A stretch of 64,000 nucleotides of DNA from Gautieria morchelliformis (taxonomy: Eukaryota > Basidiomycota > Agaricomycetes > Gomphales > Gomphaceae): the NCBI GenBank assembly GCA_015179125.1, contig WHVA01000012.1:372001-436000 (forward strand). Direction: 5' to 3'. Made by a program: the position numbers and the translations under genes. The notes beneath the pieces were generated by a model, which did not search any database, was not told the DNA's origin, and saw only the letters and a program-made list of their open reading frames with translations. Of this stretch, positions 13,116 to 25,352 are shown piece by piece; position 1 is the stretch's first letter; every line of letters starts with the position of its first letter.

Positions 13116-14977
13116 ATGGCGAAAGGCAAGAGTCTCAACCCAGCGGACGCACAGCGTGGGCAGCACCTTTATCTGTTTGATATATGTGTATTTCTCATAC
13201 CTTGGTTCGCAGGTAAGGCGGAGAGGAAGAAGGAGCTCAAGAAGGTATAGATTCCGTGTGCACTCCCTGCTGCTTCACACCACTATGTTCCTAGAACAAG
13301 ACAGAACGACAGAAGAATCGTGATTTTGCGCTGGTTAAGAAGGACACAACTAGTAAGTAGCTGGAATCATACTGCCAATATCACGACCAAGTGCATCGGT
13401 GTTCTTTACCTGCAGGCATCGAAGAAGATCTCCAACGCCTGGAAAAAGCTGGCGAGTATGAATGTTATAAGCTGCGGAAATAATGTGACACTTGTGTCTA
13501 GAAACCGATGGGGTGATATCTGGTGCACAAAAGATAGAACTCTCATCGCTTCGGGCTGAATTAGCTCGAATTAACAAGAAGAAAGATGAGTGGGTTTCTG
13601 AGCACCCTGAGCATCGGAAACTCGTTTACCGTGCGCGATACAAGAAATCTGATCAGGAAGCAGAAGGGGAGGAAGGGGGGCATAAAATTAAGGAGCGCAA
13701 AGTCTTCGACAAAAATGGCATTCCCAGGCATCCTGAACGGAGCGTTTACTATGACCCCGTCATGAATCCCTTCGGTGTTCCTCCCCCCGGGATGCCATAC
13801 ATGGAACGACGTGAGTATCTCTGTAGGTTTTCTGGCCTGCATGCTGATTAACCTGTATGAAGCTTTGCAACCGGACGAGGTGGACAGCCAGGCAGAAGAC
13901 GGGAGTGATGAAAGTGAAGGTGAGGCATGTCGAATATAGGAAATATGTCGGAATTTGACCGACGTGCTTAGGTGTTTCAGATGATGAGATTGCAATGCCC
14001 TCTGGTCCCCCACCTTCTGCAAAGCCCGATAACGATATCGAAGATTCTGATGATGAAATTCCAATGCCGGAGGGTCCTCCTCCATCGCAATGTCAGTTTT
14101 TCTAATCTGTCTTCCCCTTTCCCCGATATTCATGACATGCCGACTAGTGCCTCACATACCGCCACCTCCGCCACCACCGCCACCTTCTGGTAGCTTTCTT
14201 CCTCAATCACATACGTATCAGCCCCCGCCTCGCGGTTTTCTACCCCCACCCCCACCCCCACCCCCACCCGGATTCCCGGCCGTCCCACCTATAGGATTTC
14301 CCTCTTTCCCTCCATATTCTACCCCACACATGGTGCCTCCACCTCCTGCGGGATTTCCCGTTCCACCTCCTCACTCTGGAATTGGCCGCCATTCTCCAGG
14401 ATGGACAAATCACCCTTCAAGTTCACGTTCTCGTCTTCAATCTAACGGTGCGATGCAGGATCCTCTCACGTCGTTGCCACATCAGACCTTCCAGGCTTAC
14501 CGTGCTCAGCAAGGAAACATGAGCCATCCTCTTCCTGATAAACCAACTCAAGGCATGACGACAAATCAAGTATCATCAGCCCAAAGCAGTACTCAGTCTA
14601 CTTCATCTACCGAAAGTGGTATAATTTCGGCACCTGCACAGCTACGAGACTTGAAAAAGGAAAGTACCTCTTTTGTACCCTCGTCTCTCAAACGTAAGAA
14701 GGCGGGGGGTATGTCAAATACTTCTGGAAAATCATCAGCCAGTCGCATCAACGCTGCTCCCGAAGCTAATGATGCCGACAAGGCAAGTGGACATGGTGAG
14801 GCCGAGGCAGCACGACCAGACCTCCTCGGAGCCTTGAAGACCAACTTTCCTGCACCCATCACGAAAAGTGGAACGGATGACGCTAGGGTCAAGAAGCGAA
14901 AACTTGAGGTGCCAGAGATCACAAAAGGGAAGGACGATTATGAGAAGTTTATTGAGGAAATTGGTGATATATTATGA
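13116..14977 (+). CDS. WW-domain-binding protein 11 homologue (splicing factor)
   Basis: Nuclear proline-rich protein related to WBP11/NpwBP, linked to pre-mRNA splicing and partner of WW-domain proteins and PP1. The N-terminal block MAKGKSLNPADAQR-KAERKKELKKNK, split by an intron after AQ, is the family signature. NRDFALVKKDTT and LRAELARINKKKDEW follow. The middle holds acidic DDEIAMPSGPPP and DDEIPMPEGPPP repeats, then long Pro runs (about 14158-14390). The C-terminus ends in the conserved DDYEKFIEEIGDIL. The ATG at 13116 opens the signature block and is in good context; an upstream ATG at 13005 is in another frame. The gene looks intact. Confidence 0.93.
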
Positions 14978-15147
14978 ACTCAATTAGGGGTGTATATGTA
15001 TTTAAGAGATGGCGACTTCATCATTAATGGCAGTATCGGCGCATGCCCGTTCCGTGAATGTTACATAAGGGTCAGCCTCCACCCTCTGTTGGTGGCGTGT
15101 CAACTCTCGAGTTCAACTGTCCTATTTATCACTCAGGTAGCTCTCGT

Positions 15148-17187
15148 ATGACCTCTACGGCAGTCAATGGACCCTTGTCAAACCCAAGTCCCAACTCCAA
15201 GCGTGGGACGAAGATGTCCTCGGCTCAATCTCTCAACCATCTGCTGAACTTCACATTGCCACCCCGAGAATCCCCCATTAGCGTGCCTAGGAGGAGTAAT
15301 AGGAAGTCCAGTGGGAACGCCGCCTTTGGAGTCCGGAGCACAGAGAGTGAGCAGCCATCATAGATGAGCGATGACCTCATTCCAAGCTGCGGCTGCCGTT
15401 TTGTGCAGGGTTTGTGAACGCCCAGTATAGATTTATGATGAAACCCTCTGGAGACTATACTGTCCATTTTGCTGACCCAGATATGTGAGTTTATCCCGAT
15501 ACTTAGGTGCCGCGACCCTTATCTTTTCATCGGGTAGCTTTTTCCAATGGCACGATGTTTTACAAGTCATTATTCCTCGTACTTCTGCAGGTGCTGCTGT
15601 GGGAGCACGTGGAGATGAAGAAGGTTCAATGACTTGTCCTATTTGCCTTTCGCCGCCCACGGCACCGCGAATGACGAGGTGTGGGCATGTGAGCCCATCT
15701 AAGAGTCTCTCTCCTCGATCCCTGCTCATCCCAAGCAACAGGTCTTCTGTTTCCCGTGCATTCTGCATTATCTGAACACATCTGACGTCGAAAAGTGGAT
15801 TCGCTGCCCAATCTGCTTTGACTCTGTGAACGAGAAGCAGCTTAAGAGTGTCAAATGGTTTAATGGCCATCAAGATGCTGTGGCTGGTTCAGAAACAGTA
15901 TCAGTTGATTCGCAGGCCAAGACACGCAGGAAACTACGAATGCGTTTAATGCAACGCCCTCATATCACAACACTCGCCCTGCCACGATCGTCAACATGGC
16001 CTTCAGATCTTCTTTCGCCGCATCAGGCGCCACTGCATTTTCTTCCAGATGTATTCGCCTTCTCCAAGTTTATGCTTGCTACCCCGTCGTACCTCCTTGC
16101 TGACCTAGAAACTGACCTCAATGAGCTTCAGACCGAACGACGAATGCTTGAAAGCATGAGCGATGAGCTTGGCATTATTTTCATAGATGCTGCCCAAAGC
16201 AAAGTGCGCTTGCAGATGGAGGACTCGCAAGTAATGGACACGGTACTGCTCAAGCGTGCCGTGGACAAGGCACAGCGAGAGTTGGACCAAATACAGAATC
16301 GAGAGGCCCGGATGGAGGCAGCCTTAGCTAGGGATGCAGAATCCTATCGAGCACGTGAGGATACTCCTCAGGAGTTGTTATCAGTCAAACCCATGGTCTC
16401 TCAAATCCCTAAGGATAGTGGCCATCGGTCGTCCAAACCACGCCGTAATGTCAATCCCCCGCCCCCATCTACGTCAACATATTACTACTATCAATCTGCT
16501 TCTGGGAGTCCCATCTTTCTTCATCCACTTGACAACCGCATTCTCCTTTCTCACTTCACCAACTACCCATCTTTCCCAAATGACATTAATGTGGAAATAG
16601 AAGCAGTCTCTGAAGGCGCCGTCAACGATGAATTGCGTAAACGATGCAAGTACCTTGCCTTGCCGGAAGGTGCAGACGTAGTTTTTGTCGAAGCCGACCT
16701 TGAATCGGTCGTTGGAGCGGATACTCTGAAGAATTTTGAGGGTGCGTTAAAAACGCGTAGAGCCAAGCGAAAGGATAAGTCGAAGAAAGAGGATCGAGCT
16801 AAATGGCGAGCGGAAGAAAACGAGAAAGAGCGGGCATATGGTAATCCATTGAAATGGGGCGACCTTGGTGGTTTCAGTTCAGCGAACCATATCCCGGACT
16901 GGTCGACCGCACGGCCTGACGCTGAGACGGGACCGGAAGTGCCGCCCACTTCGCTAGCGCAGCAGCCTACAGGCGCATGGGGCTCTCGAAGTTTTGCTTC
17001 TGCACTACATGCATCGCCATCTACTCAACCTTCGCCGCAGGCGGCGAAAGGGGAGGAAGATAAACATGACGAGTGGGACTTGGACGTAGCTTGGCACGAG
17101 ATGCAGGGGAACGGACGGCGGAAGCAGGGACGAAATCAGAAGATGGTAATTCTAGGAGGGGGTACGAGTGGAGCACGGCGCCGCTAA
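15148..17187 (+). CDS. RING finger protein, RNF10/Mag2 type (E3 ubiquitin ligase)
   Basis: Homologue of mammalian RNF10 and yeast Mag2, ligases that ubiquitylate small-subunit ribosomal proteins on stalled ribosomes. The family-specific strip FVNAQYRFMMKPSGDY, then FADPD and WHDVLQVIIP, precedes a C3HC4 RING. The RING reads CPICLSPPTAPRMTRCGH, an intron, FCFPCILHYL and CPICFDSVNEKQLKSVK. Further on are helical segments (LETDLNELQTERRMLESM; RAVDKAQRELDQIQNREAR) and a charged, disordered tail ending GGTSGARRR. Most of the protein is one 453-codon exon. The start at 15148 (MTSTAVNGPLSNPSP) is the first ATG in frame with the SNHLLNFTLPPRE region. It is convergent with FHIT, 185 bases apart. Confidence 0.9.
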
Positions 17188-17372
17188 CATTTAAGTTATG
17201 GCTGTTGCTTGGTTTCATCATATTGCTGAAGCTTTCAGCAGGTAAGTCAAGGTAGAGTTGGTCCTTGTAGTGAACGATTTTCTTGTCTGATTACACCCTG
17301 TTTGTTACATTGTAAGACAAATAAATTGCAACGAAATCTACAACCGACGACGCCGTATGCAGTAACTGGTAT

Positions 17373-18053
17373 CTAGGCTGAAGATATAAAGGAGGTCAAC
17401 CAGAGCGTTTCCTTCTCCATTTCCTCGAGCGTCCTTGGCTGCCGATTGTCACCAGCGTCAACCTTGAGGCTTTGTATATCTTTTGTCCCCCGCGCCCGCA
17501 GGTGATGAGGAAGCTCTTCCTCGGACTGTTCAATGGCGGGATAAATCTCGTCATTGACCCCTTCAAATCTGTCGCCCTTGAAATGTCGCGGAAGGACGTG
17601 CACGTGCACATGTGAGATTGACTGCCCTGCAGCCTTGCCGTCCTGGTGTAGGTTATATTAGTTCCTCCTCCGCAATAGCCGAGAAATGGTAGCAAACTTG
17701 TAAGGCGATGGTCAATGCATCTGCCTTGTAGGCAGTCTCCACGGCCTTTCCGACCTTCTGGACTGCTGAAAATAGTGCAGATAGTTCCTCCTGGGTCAGA
17801 TCAGCGAGCCTGACTGCAGGGCGTGTAGGAATAACAAGTACATCTGCCACCGGAAGGTTAAGGATCATCCGAAAGCCTAGCATCAACCGTGCTTACGCCC
17901 CGGGACAATCGGTTTGAGATTTACAATAGCAGCTGACAGAGAGGTTCGGTAGAATGCTGCGAAAGCAGCAGGATAAAAAGTGAAAGAACAGCTTAAACTG
18001 ATAACCAAACCTTGCCGAGTGACATCAATTGTTGAAAAAAGTAAAGGGCCCAT
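17373..18053 (-). CDS. FHIT/Hnt2 diadenosine polyphosphate hydrolase
   Basis: HIT-family nucleotide hydrolase that splits ApppA-type dinucleotides. The first exon reads MGPLLFSTIDVTRQ, joined to FYRTSLSAAIVNLKPIVPG, then LVIPTRPAVRLADLTQEE, as in fungal Hnt2/Aph1. The catalytic histidine triad HVHVHVLPRHFKGD lies near 17570-17620, preceded by DGKAAGQSISH, so the active site is complete. The C-terminal extension (DEIYPAIEQSEEELP to the stop at 17373) is usual in fungi. An in-frame ATG eight codons upstream (18077) is possible, but homologues start close to 18053. Confidence 0.92.
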
Positions 18054-18758
18054 TGCCGTCGACAACTTGATCAACAACTGAGTCGGTTACACCGTTATAA
18101 TGCACGGAATTACTTGTAAAACGACGAAGGTCTGTGCGCAAATTACTCGCTTAGCCTCAAGAGCCCACAGACTGACGCGTACCGTCACGATGTCACAGGA
18201 CCCACAATTTACAACCTCAATTACCTAAGCAAGGGCAGTTACGTTGACTAACAATTATAATGATGACTCGAAAACAAAAAAAAAAAAAACAGAAAACACC
18301 GCTTTACTTTGCGCCTTATGGCGAGTAGTTAATTACTGCACAGCTGGTACTCAGCTTCAAATAGGCACCCGGAGGCACCATCGTGATATCGCGGCAACAG
18401 CCACAGATTTCATTATCATCATCATAATTATCATCAACACGTTATTACTCAAATACTTACCAACTCCATTTGTACCATGATGTCGAGGCTCCGACTATGA
18501 ACGAAACAACTAACACCACCCACGTACACAGCTGTGGAGCCGCCAGGGTGCCGCGCTGCGGACCTCTCGCACACACCCACGATGTCAAAGTTCTTAGCAC
18601 TGGCACACAAGCATTCTAATGCATTATTCACGAAGGTAGGCCGTGGCCATAGAAGCAGTAAAAAACACAGTGCATGGAATTACACAATTACGAACAGAGG
18701 AACTCGAATGAACGACTACCATTACAGTCACTAACAAGGGCACCATGTGTACAAATCC
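18054..18758. other. Intergenic, low-complexity
   Basis: About 0.7 kb upstream of FHIT. It holds an A12 run near 18280 and ATCATC/ATTATC microsatellite-like sequence near 18410-18440. No gene, tRNA or repeat family is recognised. Confidence 0.5.
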
Positions 18759-19909
18759 TCAAGTGACGACGCACGACGAACCCTGCTTCATTCCCTCGTG
18801 GGGGTCCTGTGGCCTGCCACTGTCACCTTGCCTCCCCACCTCTGTGGCAGTCTCCCGATCCTCTCGCGAGCTCGTTCGTTCGATTTCAGCAGCATCAATC
18901 TCTTCCACTACATTTTCTGTGCCTTCCGAATGTTCTTCAGGCAAGGCGTTCAGAATTTTGGCGAGGGCCAGGCTTGCTAAACGCAACAAGGCATCGGCGT
19001 GAGGTATCCCCTGCGATTTCGCAAACTTTGAGACGCCAATGATTACCACAGGATGATTTAGGGCCTTGTCTAATACGATGATAACATCTCGGCCATTTCT
19101 TGAGACTGATTGACAACATCCACATTGCCATGGGTTGCGTGCCAGGGCGTGAGTCAGCTAAGTAGCCAGATTTGACATGTATCACCTTGCATGCTTACCT
19201 GATTGACGTATCTTTGGTCCGTAATCGACGTTCAGCTGCCGCAGCTGAGCCTGCGCCCTTTCCACGGAACTAGAAACGACGAGAACGGCATTGTCCCTGA
19301 CACGCATGCTGTCAGTGGAGCCTCGACAAGATATTGAAAATTCATCGCCCACCCGGCAGCTTTCAGAACCTCTGCCGTCTTTCCAGTATCAATTTTTCCG
19401 GCCTTCAGCTTCCCGTCGACTATGACTACAATGTCCCGACTAGTTGTAGAAACAGCCACCCGGATCTCCTCTGCTGCCCCCATCAAGTTGGCCGTCCCTT
19501 TTCTGAACTGCGTTCCAACCTTTGTTCCCGGAGACAAAGCTTCTCCCATTAACCTGTAATTATGTCCTTATGGAGTCAAATGTCATTCACTTTCCCACTC
19601 ACCATACCGGCGAAAGCCCAACCCAAGTTTGAGCGTACGCGCCTAGCCAAAGCTGAGATGGAATGTGCGATACTTATGCCAGATGGGAAAATACGAACTG
19701 AAAAAATGGCGAGCAACATCTTTGTTCTGTTTTGAAAGTGCCCGCCCCAGGAAACTTGAGCGTTTGTGATTGGTTGAAGATGAGGCCGTAGCGGGTTCTG
19801 CCAGTGGTGGGCTATGAGCAGAGATATCCGGGTGCAGGGGAAGTGCCTCGTCGACTTCTGTAGTCCCCTTACTATGATCTGGAGGGTTAGAATTAACCTT
19901 GTCAGTCAT
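18759..19909 (-). CDS. Hypothetical protein, function not recognised
   Basis: Several open exons on the minus strand form a plausible gene between Gos1 and FHIT, in the same direction. The N-terminus (MTDKVNSNPPDHSKG, from 19909) is polar and Ser/Pro-rich. A hydrophobic stretch (LWLGAYAQTWVGLSPVW, about 19590-19640) appears if an intron is removed. It is followed by MGEALSPGTKVGTQ and a Val/Ile/Thr-rich segment (AAEEIRVAVSTTSRDIVVIV). A similar segment, VVIIGVSKFAKSQG, comes later, so two related alpha/beta units are possible. The C-terminus is acidic (ENVVEEIDAAEIER) and ends at 18759. I cannot name the family, and the exon joins are tentative. Confidence 0.45.
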
Positions 19910-20032
19910 AGTTATAAGAGAAAGGTTACGAGCTTTGCAATGACGTCATGCAGGGATTTGGTGGAGCCTGAGTGTTCAGACTATTTTTCCAAGCTTACTG
20001 TATTTAATGCTGGCTGTGTGTACCAACAAAAA

Positions 20033-20986
20033 CTAACGGGACATATAACTTAGTAGGAATACAATGCCAAGTCCTATGATGCAACCAACGATAACAGTGT
20101 CTCGCCGTCGTCTGGTCTTGATCATTGAAAGTAGGGAATCGATGCCAGGGAATGTGCCTGAAACATCGCATGGTGAGCTAGCGTACGTAGATTAAGACGA
20201 GATCTTACTAAGTACCCCGCCCATCCGGGCGTTGATGGATGCTAATGAAGAGCGTTGTCGGGAAAACTCGTCGCGGGTAGCATATGCCTGCCTATACAAT
20301 AACATCAGTATGGATGCTGTTGAAGTTACTGCGCTCAGTATATATTCACCCAAGTAGGTCATCGGTCATTCGGTGGGAGCTGTCTATACGACCTCGCTCA
20401 GCCAACAGCGAGTCTGCGGCGGAAGAGCGGTGATAGGCACTGAAAACAGCAGATGAATATAGTCCGGTGAATTTATGTGCAATAAGGATACTACGCACTC
20501 GATGTCATTGCGAACATTCGTCAAAAGGTTTGCCCTGTCCATAGCTGTCCGTACGTTTGTCTTATTCATTGTGAGTGGGAATAACGAGAAAATGCAAGGA
20601 TCCGACCTCACACCTTTGTCCACGAAAAGTCCCTATTATAATCCCTCAGGACGTCACGGTGCCTTTGCACAGTGTGCTGAATGGCTTGCGATGGCGGACT
20701 ATCCTTATCACTAAGCAACGTAGACATCCCTTCATTGATTTCGTTCAGCTACCAAAGACGCCATACAGTATGAGAGTGCATTCAATCTGCAAATCGCTCT
20801 ACCCACCTTTTCCAGCAGGTCCTCGACTTCTGCTTCGAGGTCTTGCCATCGTTCTGCAGCTCCAGCAGACTCAACGTCATTCCCATCCTTAGTTATGGTG
20901 GTCACGATACGAGAGTATGCAGTTAATTTGGAGTCCAAGAGGAATTCTAGTGTTCTAGCCTGCCGACGAAGAGAGTCGTAGTCCAT
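20033..20986 (-). CDS. GOS1: Golgi SNARE Gos1 (GOSR1 family)
   Basis: Qb-SNARE of intra-Golgi and ER-Golgi transport. The N-terminus MDYDSLRRQARTLEFLLDSK is diagnostic of fungal Gos1. Next come an acidic helix (ERWQDLEAEVEDLLEKV), the middle segment with RHRDVLRDY-type sequence, and the SNARE motif. The motif's final part reads YATRDEFSRQRSSLASINAR and carries the central Gln. GTFPGIDSLISMIKTRRRRD leads to a C-terminal membrane anchor (TVIVGCIIGLGIVFLLSYM) and stop at 20033-20035. Six or so short exons are implied. The length of about 230 residues is normal. The unknown gene downstream begins only 124 bases away. Confidence 0.93.
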
Positions 20987-21819
20987 TTAGGTTTCACCGG
21001 ATGGACAGATGTGGGCGTCAGCGTTAGTTAGTGATACAGGCTTCTGTCATTCATCGATCATAGACTTCGTCGTGCTTAATGGGATAGGACTTCTGCTGAC
21101 TACATAACGTAATCTTAGCATGGTTCAAAATGTCGAATCCGCGATAAGTATACCAATATTATTACCCTGCAAGTTGAGGTCTAAGATCTAAGGCCAAGGC
21201 CCTAGGGATGTCGTCGGCGATATGATCGATCAGACAGACGCCTTTACTTTCCAGCTTTCCCTCGTAAGTATATTCTGGTAGGGCGTCTGAATCCAGCGCT
21301 CACCAGGATAAACTACACACGTGGGCTGTTCTAGATTTGCCTTCACGAGGCCTCAGGCTGGATGACATGGATATATTAAGGCAAGTCACCAGATCAGTAC
21401 TGTATGTCGGGTGAGTCCTTGTTTCTTCGGTCGCGTCCACTCGACACGCTGCTTACGTTCTGCCGGGTTATATCCCTCTTTCACGGTCTATCAATCTGAT
21501 GTCTCAGCGCAGTTCTGAGATCCCTGTTCCTATAGCCAATACTCACCCAATTGGCGTCTGTGTATAGCGCTCCCTCTGACTACGGCTCGCAAGGCTTACA
21601 GTACCTGAGAGGCTCGACGATGATCGATGAACAATCAGTGGTCGAATCTATGATTTCATCTGGTAGGCGCTAGCCACAGTGCGGTTCCGTATGGCATGGG
21701 ATTGTCCCACGGCGCATCGACCAACATGTTCTGCTCCTGCGGAAGAAGTCTCAACTGCTGACAATAGCTGATCTCATGACGTCTTAAGAATTAAATATTT
21801 TGGACTTGCGTCTCGGTGC
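20987..21819. other. Intergenic, no gene seen
   Basis: About 0.83 kb between the Gos1 start and the bL9m stop, both on the minus strand. Only short frames without recognisable motifs were found. Confidence 0.5.
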
Positions 21820-22558
21820 TTAGCCTACAACGGAGATTGGCTCTACGGCTATACCATCACTCCGAGGAAGCTGGGCCTGATTTTTGGGAGCCACCTCGGG
21901 CTCCACCAGGACAGTCAGAGATACGATATCACCGGTCCGAAGGTGAACTAGAACGACATATGATCCCGTCTTTCTGATCTTGTCCCTCAGGTTCTTCTCC
22001 TGGAATGTCAGGACTGCATCTGGGGGCACCAGGGCCAAGTGATAGGTGTCTTTCAAACGCTGAGCAATGTCTTCAAGTGTCACGGATCCATGGATGGCTT
22101 GCGCATTCACCGATGGTAGTGGTATTTTGCTGCTTCCAGCTGAGATAGTGAGGGACCGGTGAAAGACAAGCGGGACCAGGGCTTCGAGCCGGCGTTTCAA
22201 ATTTGCGAAATCAACTTCCCCTTGGGAAGATAGTGTCACCTAGCTAATGAATGAGGTGGCGGAGCCAATCTCAGTGGGAGCGGACGTACGCTAGGTCCTT
22301 GATCCACAATTGACGGCAGTTGAGGTGTGGCGTTTTTTAAAAGATACACTGCTTTCCTCTGGGGATGCAAAACAGATCGCATCCGCCCAGGAGCAACACT
22401 TTGAATCGAACCTGATTTACATGATGCGGTGGGCATCAGAAAATTGAAGAGGGGGATCACGACTAACCTAGTCGTCCCAGCCTTTCAACATCGGCCAGCA
22501 GTTGAACTTTGATGGTACGATTCGGTGGTTGGTGTCTGAAGCGCTGCAGCGGCAGCAT
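21820..22558 (-). CDS. Mitochondrial large-subunit ribosomal protein bL9m
   Basis: Homologue of bacterial L9. The N-terminal L9 domain reads IKVQLLADVERLGRLGS, an intron within it, then VAPGRMRSVLHPQRKAVYL. The family core VxLLxDVxxLGxxGxxxxVxxGxxRNxLxPxxxAVxx is matched with Met-Arg-Ser in place of Arg-Asn-x. The C-terminal half has AIHGSVTLEDIAQRL and IRKTGSYVVLVHL, with TVLVEPE near its end, like the L9 C-domain. The ATG at 22558 (MLPLQRFRHQPPNRT) starts a basic leader suited to mitochondrial import. At least three exons are present. The yeast equivalent would be Mrpl50. Confidence 0.83.
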
Positions 22559-22776
22559 GTCTCGAGTCAGCTTCTGACCTCGTTTTGCATGATTGTATTA
22601 CACACGTGTTGTAAGAAAAAGGTGTCGGCCACTTTGTGGGGTGCTGTATTGCTTCGTATAGAGTAAGAGAGCATTACAGTAAATAGACCATGAGTTAATT
22701 CAGCCTCCGTTACCAGCGCTAACCGTTTCGGGCCCTGCCAGCACACATTTCCTTTCTACCTAACCGTACCACAAAC

Positions 22777-22959
22777 TCATTTCTCGGCTTGGTCGAATCG
22801 AGACATCAACGCCTCGGATTTTTTACCAGGCTCGTCTACTTGGACACTGACAGCTGCCGGTCTCAACAGCGATAGCGCCTTGGACCATTTCTTAATATGA
22901 CCCGACCTTTGCCCTGCCACCGTTAATACGGGGTATCTGTTCCCGCCTGTGGGTTCCAT
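22777..22959 (-). CDS. Possible small protein, 60 codons
   Basis: A single open frame, MEPTGGNRYPVLTVAGQ onward, lies between bL9m and the divergent amidase. A TATAA-like stretch on the minus strand (about 23015-23030) sits 60-70 bases upstream of its ATG and could serve either direction. Composition is plausible for a small basic protein, but no family is recognised and a chance frame cannot be excluded. Confidence 0.25.
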   Translation of the reverse strand: MEPTGGNRYPVLTVAGQRSGHIKKWSKALSLLRPAAVSVQVDEPGKKSEALMSRFDQAEK

Positions 22960-23091
22960 TCTGGCACCATGCTATGCTGTAAACTTTATGGCTTTCAATT
23001 GCCGCCAAATTTGATGCGTTATAAAAAAATATAAGACGCAGATCCTACGAAGTTGGTACCCCACTCAACCGGATACCCCCCTTTATCAAAC

Positions 23092-25352
23092 ATGCGGGAT
23101 CCCCTCCCGGAACGACTTCCTAATGGCAAATGCGTGAACGGGTCCATCAATGGACTCGCGAACGGCGTCACCAATATTGCGGTCGAGCAACTACAGTGGA
23201 GGAAAACGGCGGCGGCGAAGCAACTGAAACGGGAGCAAATACTGGCCGCTCACCAAAACTGGCGGCTGAAGGAACCCGTCCCATCTGCAGTGAAAGATGT
23301 GTCTACGCTCGCCCTGAAGGAACTCACGGATCGCGAGCGAGAGATTGTGCATTTGGACGCAACTGACTTAGTACGCTTCCTTCGCAATGGTCATTATTCC
23401 GCAGTCGAAGTCACCATCGCCTTCTGTAAAGTGTGTTATATGTGTTTTAATTCAATGTTTCCTGTTGACACTTTCATTTAGGTAGCGACCGTGGCACAGG
23501 ATCTTACAAAGTATATCTATCTTTCTGTGATGCTGTATTACCACTGATGGTCATTTGTCAACGAAGTTGTTTGACAGAGATCTTCTTCGACGAAGCTCTC
23601 CAGCGGGCTATAGAGTTGGACGACTATCTGAAACAGACTGGCAAGGTTCTTCTTTCTATCTTTCTTTTGTTACACCGCCTGATTGTAATCCATTCGAAGC
23701 CTGTCGGACCTTTACATGGACTGCCAGTCACTGTGAAAGACCACATTTTGATGAAGGGACATGATACATCTAGTGGTGAGTCTATTTCGGCAATTTGAAA
23801 AACAATAAAGATTGAGTGGTTCTTGCGCCACCACAGGCTACATTTCATGGGCATTTCAAAGGATAGCTGACAGAGATGCCGTGGCCGTGCGCATCCTTCG
23901 TGATGCCGGTGCCGTGTTCTACGTCAAGACAGCCAATCCCCAAACACTATTGGCAAGTCGATACCTGCTGCGGTGTACTTAGATCTGATGGCCATATGCA
24001 GTCGCTCGAGACTAATAATAACGTTTGGGGTCGTACAGTGAATCCGTATAACCGGGCCCTGACACCGGGCGGAAGCAGCGGCGGTGAGGGCGCGCTCATT
24101 GCGCTGAAAGGAAGTCCGCTGGGTTTAGGTACTGATATCGGTGGTAGCATTGTGAGAACAGCGCTCTTCTTAGATCCGAAATATCCCATTCACAGAGAGG
24201 CAGCGGTTACCTGCAGCGCACTCAGGGCTTTATGGCTTCAAGGCCTCAGTTGCTCGCATTCCACATGCTGGCCTATTAGGCATGTCCCGCCCGAGCTACG
24301 TTTACGTATATTTCATTTACTTTCTTGTTGCAATAGGTTCTCATGATGGAATGGATGCGTAAGTTTAATCAACGTCAGTTGTTTGCGTCCAGATTTTAAC
24401 GGCTTTATTTTTAGCATCGTTGGTGTTTTAGGGCCTCTAGCAAGGTCAGCGCGGGACCTGGCCTTGTTCTGCAGAGTAATGCTAGCCGCACAGCCCTGGC
24501 TCCTTGAAGCGCCCCTTCTCGAGATGCCTTGGAAAGATGGCCTGGCAGACGGCATTGGACTGCCGCCGAAATTGAGCTTTGCCATGGTGTGGGATGACGG
24601 AGTAGTTGCGCCACACCCCCCCTTAGCACATGCATTAAACCGCATCAAGCGCACTCTGATTGGCGCTGGACATGAAGTGATCGACTGGATTCCCCGGAAT
24701 CATCAGGAAGGGTGGGATTTGATTGTGCGTCACCGCCTGGATCCTTCTATCGTCAAAGGGCTGACCAGTCGTTGGGCATTCGGTACTGTTGCAGACACAA
24801 CTTTATTTTCTTGACGCAGGAAAGGAATATTTCGACACCCTAGCAGAGTCGGGCGAACCTGCGGTGCCGCAGAGCGAGTGGATTTTCTCTCACGCCAGGG
24901 ACAAGCCATATAGCGCTGGCGAGATCTTTGAGCTGAATCTGGCACGAGATGCCTTTCGAGCAGACGCCCTGGCTCACTGGAATCAGACAGAGTCGCGGAC
25001 GTCGACTGGCCGACCTGTGGATGCAATTATTTCCCCCGTTGCGCCTACTTTGGCACCTCCCCATGATACCACTGTATCGTGGACTTATACATCACACTGG
25101 AACCTGCTTGATTATCCGGCGGCTGTGTTTCCCATGGGCAGGTGCACCGCATATGAGGCCGAATTGACGGCGTCTTTTGGTCCGGCACGGAACCCAACGG
25201 AACACCTTGTGCAGGACCAGTGGAATGAGGCCCCGGAGCGCGCCATTGGGCTCCCGGTGGGCATGCAGCTCATTGGCAGACGTCACAACGAAGAAAAGGT
25301 GTTGGCTATGCTGCAGGTGGTAGAACACGCTTTAAACGAAGGCAGGACGTGA
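23092..25352 (+). CDS. Amidase, AmdS-type (amidase signature family)
   Basis: Hydrolyses carboxylic amides, releasing ammonium; fungal members are acetamidases or broad amide hydrolases. The catalytic Lys lies in GPLHGLPVTVKDHI. The Ser-Ser-Lys signature strip follows as RALTPGGSSGGEGALIALKG and GTDIGGSI. RLPAAHSGLYGFKAS and ARIPHAGLLG are then joined to SHDGMDA and VGVLGPLARSARDL. Near the end, DAIISPVAPTLAPPHD and GLPVGMQLIGRRHNEEKVL complete the fold. Intron positions make every block in frame. One intron, after GLL near 24287, appears to use a GC donor. The ATG at 23092 opens MRDPLPERLPNG with a TATA-like region about 60 bases before it. No signal peptide, so cytosolic is likely. Confidence 0.93.

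Noticed and set aside
24120..24250. Apparent frameshift in the amidase between GGSI and GFKAS
   Set aside because: An intron ending at GAGGCAG restores RLPAAHSGLYGFKAS in frame, so the gene is intact here.
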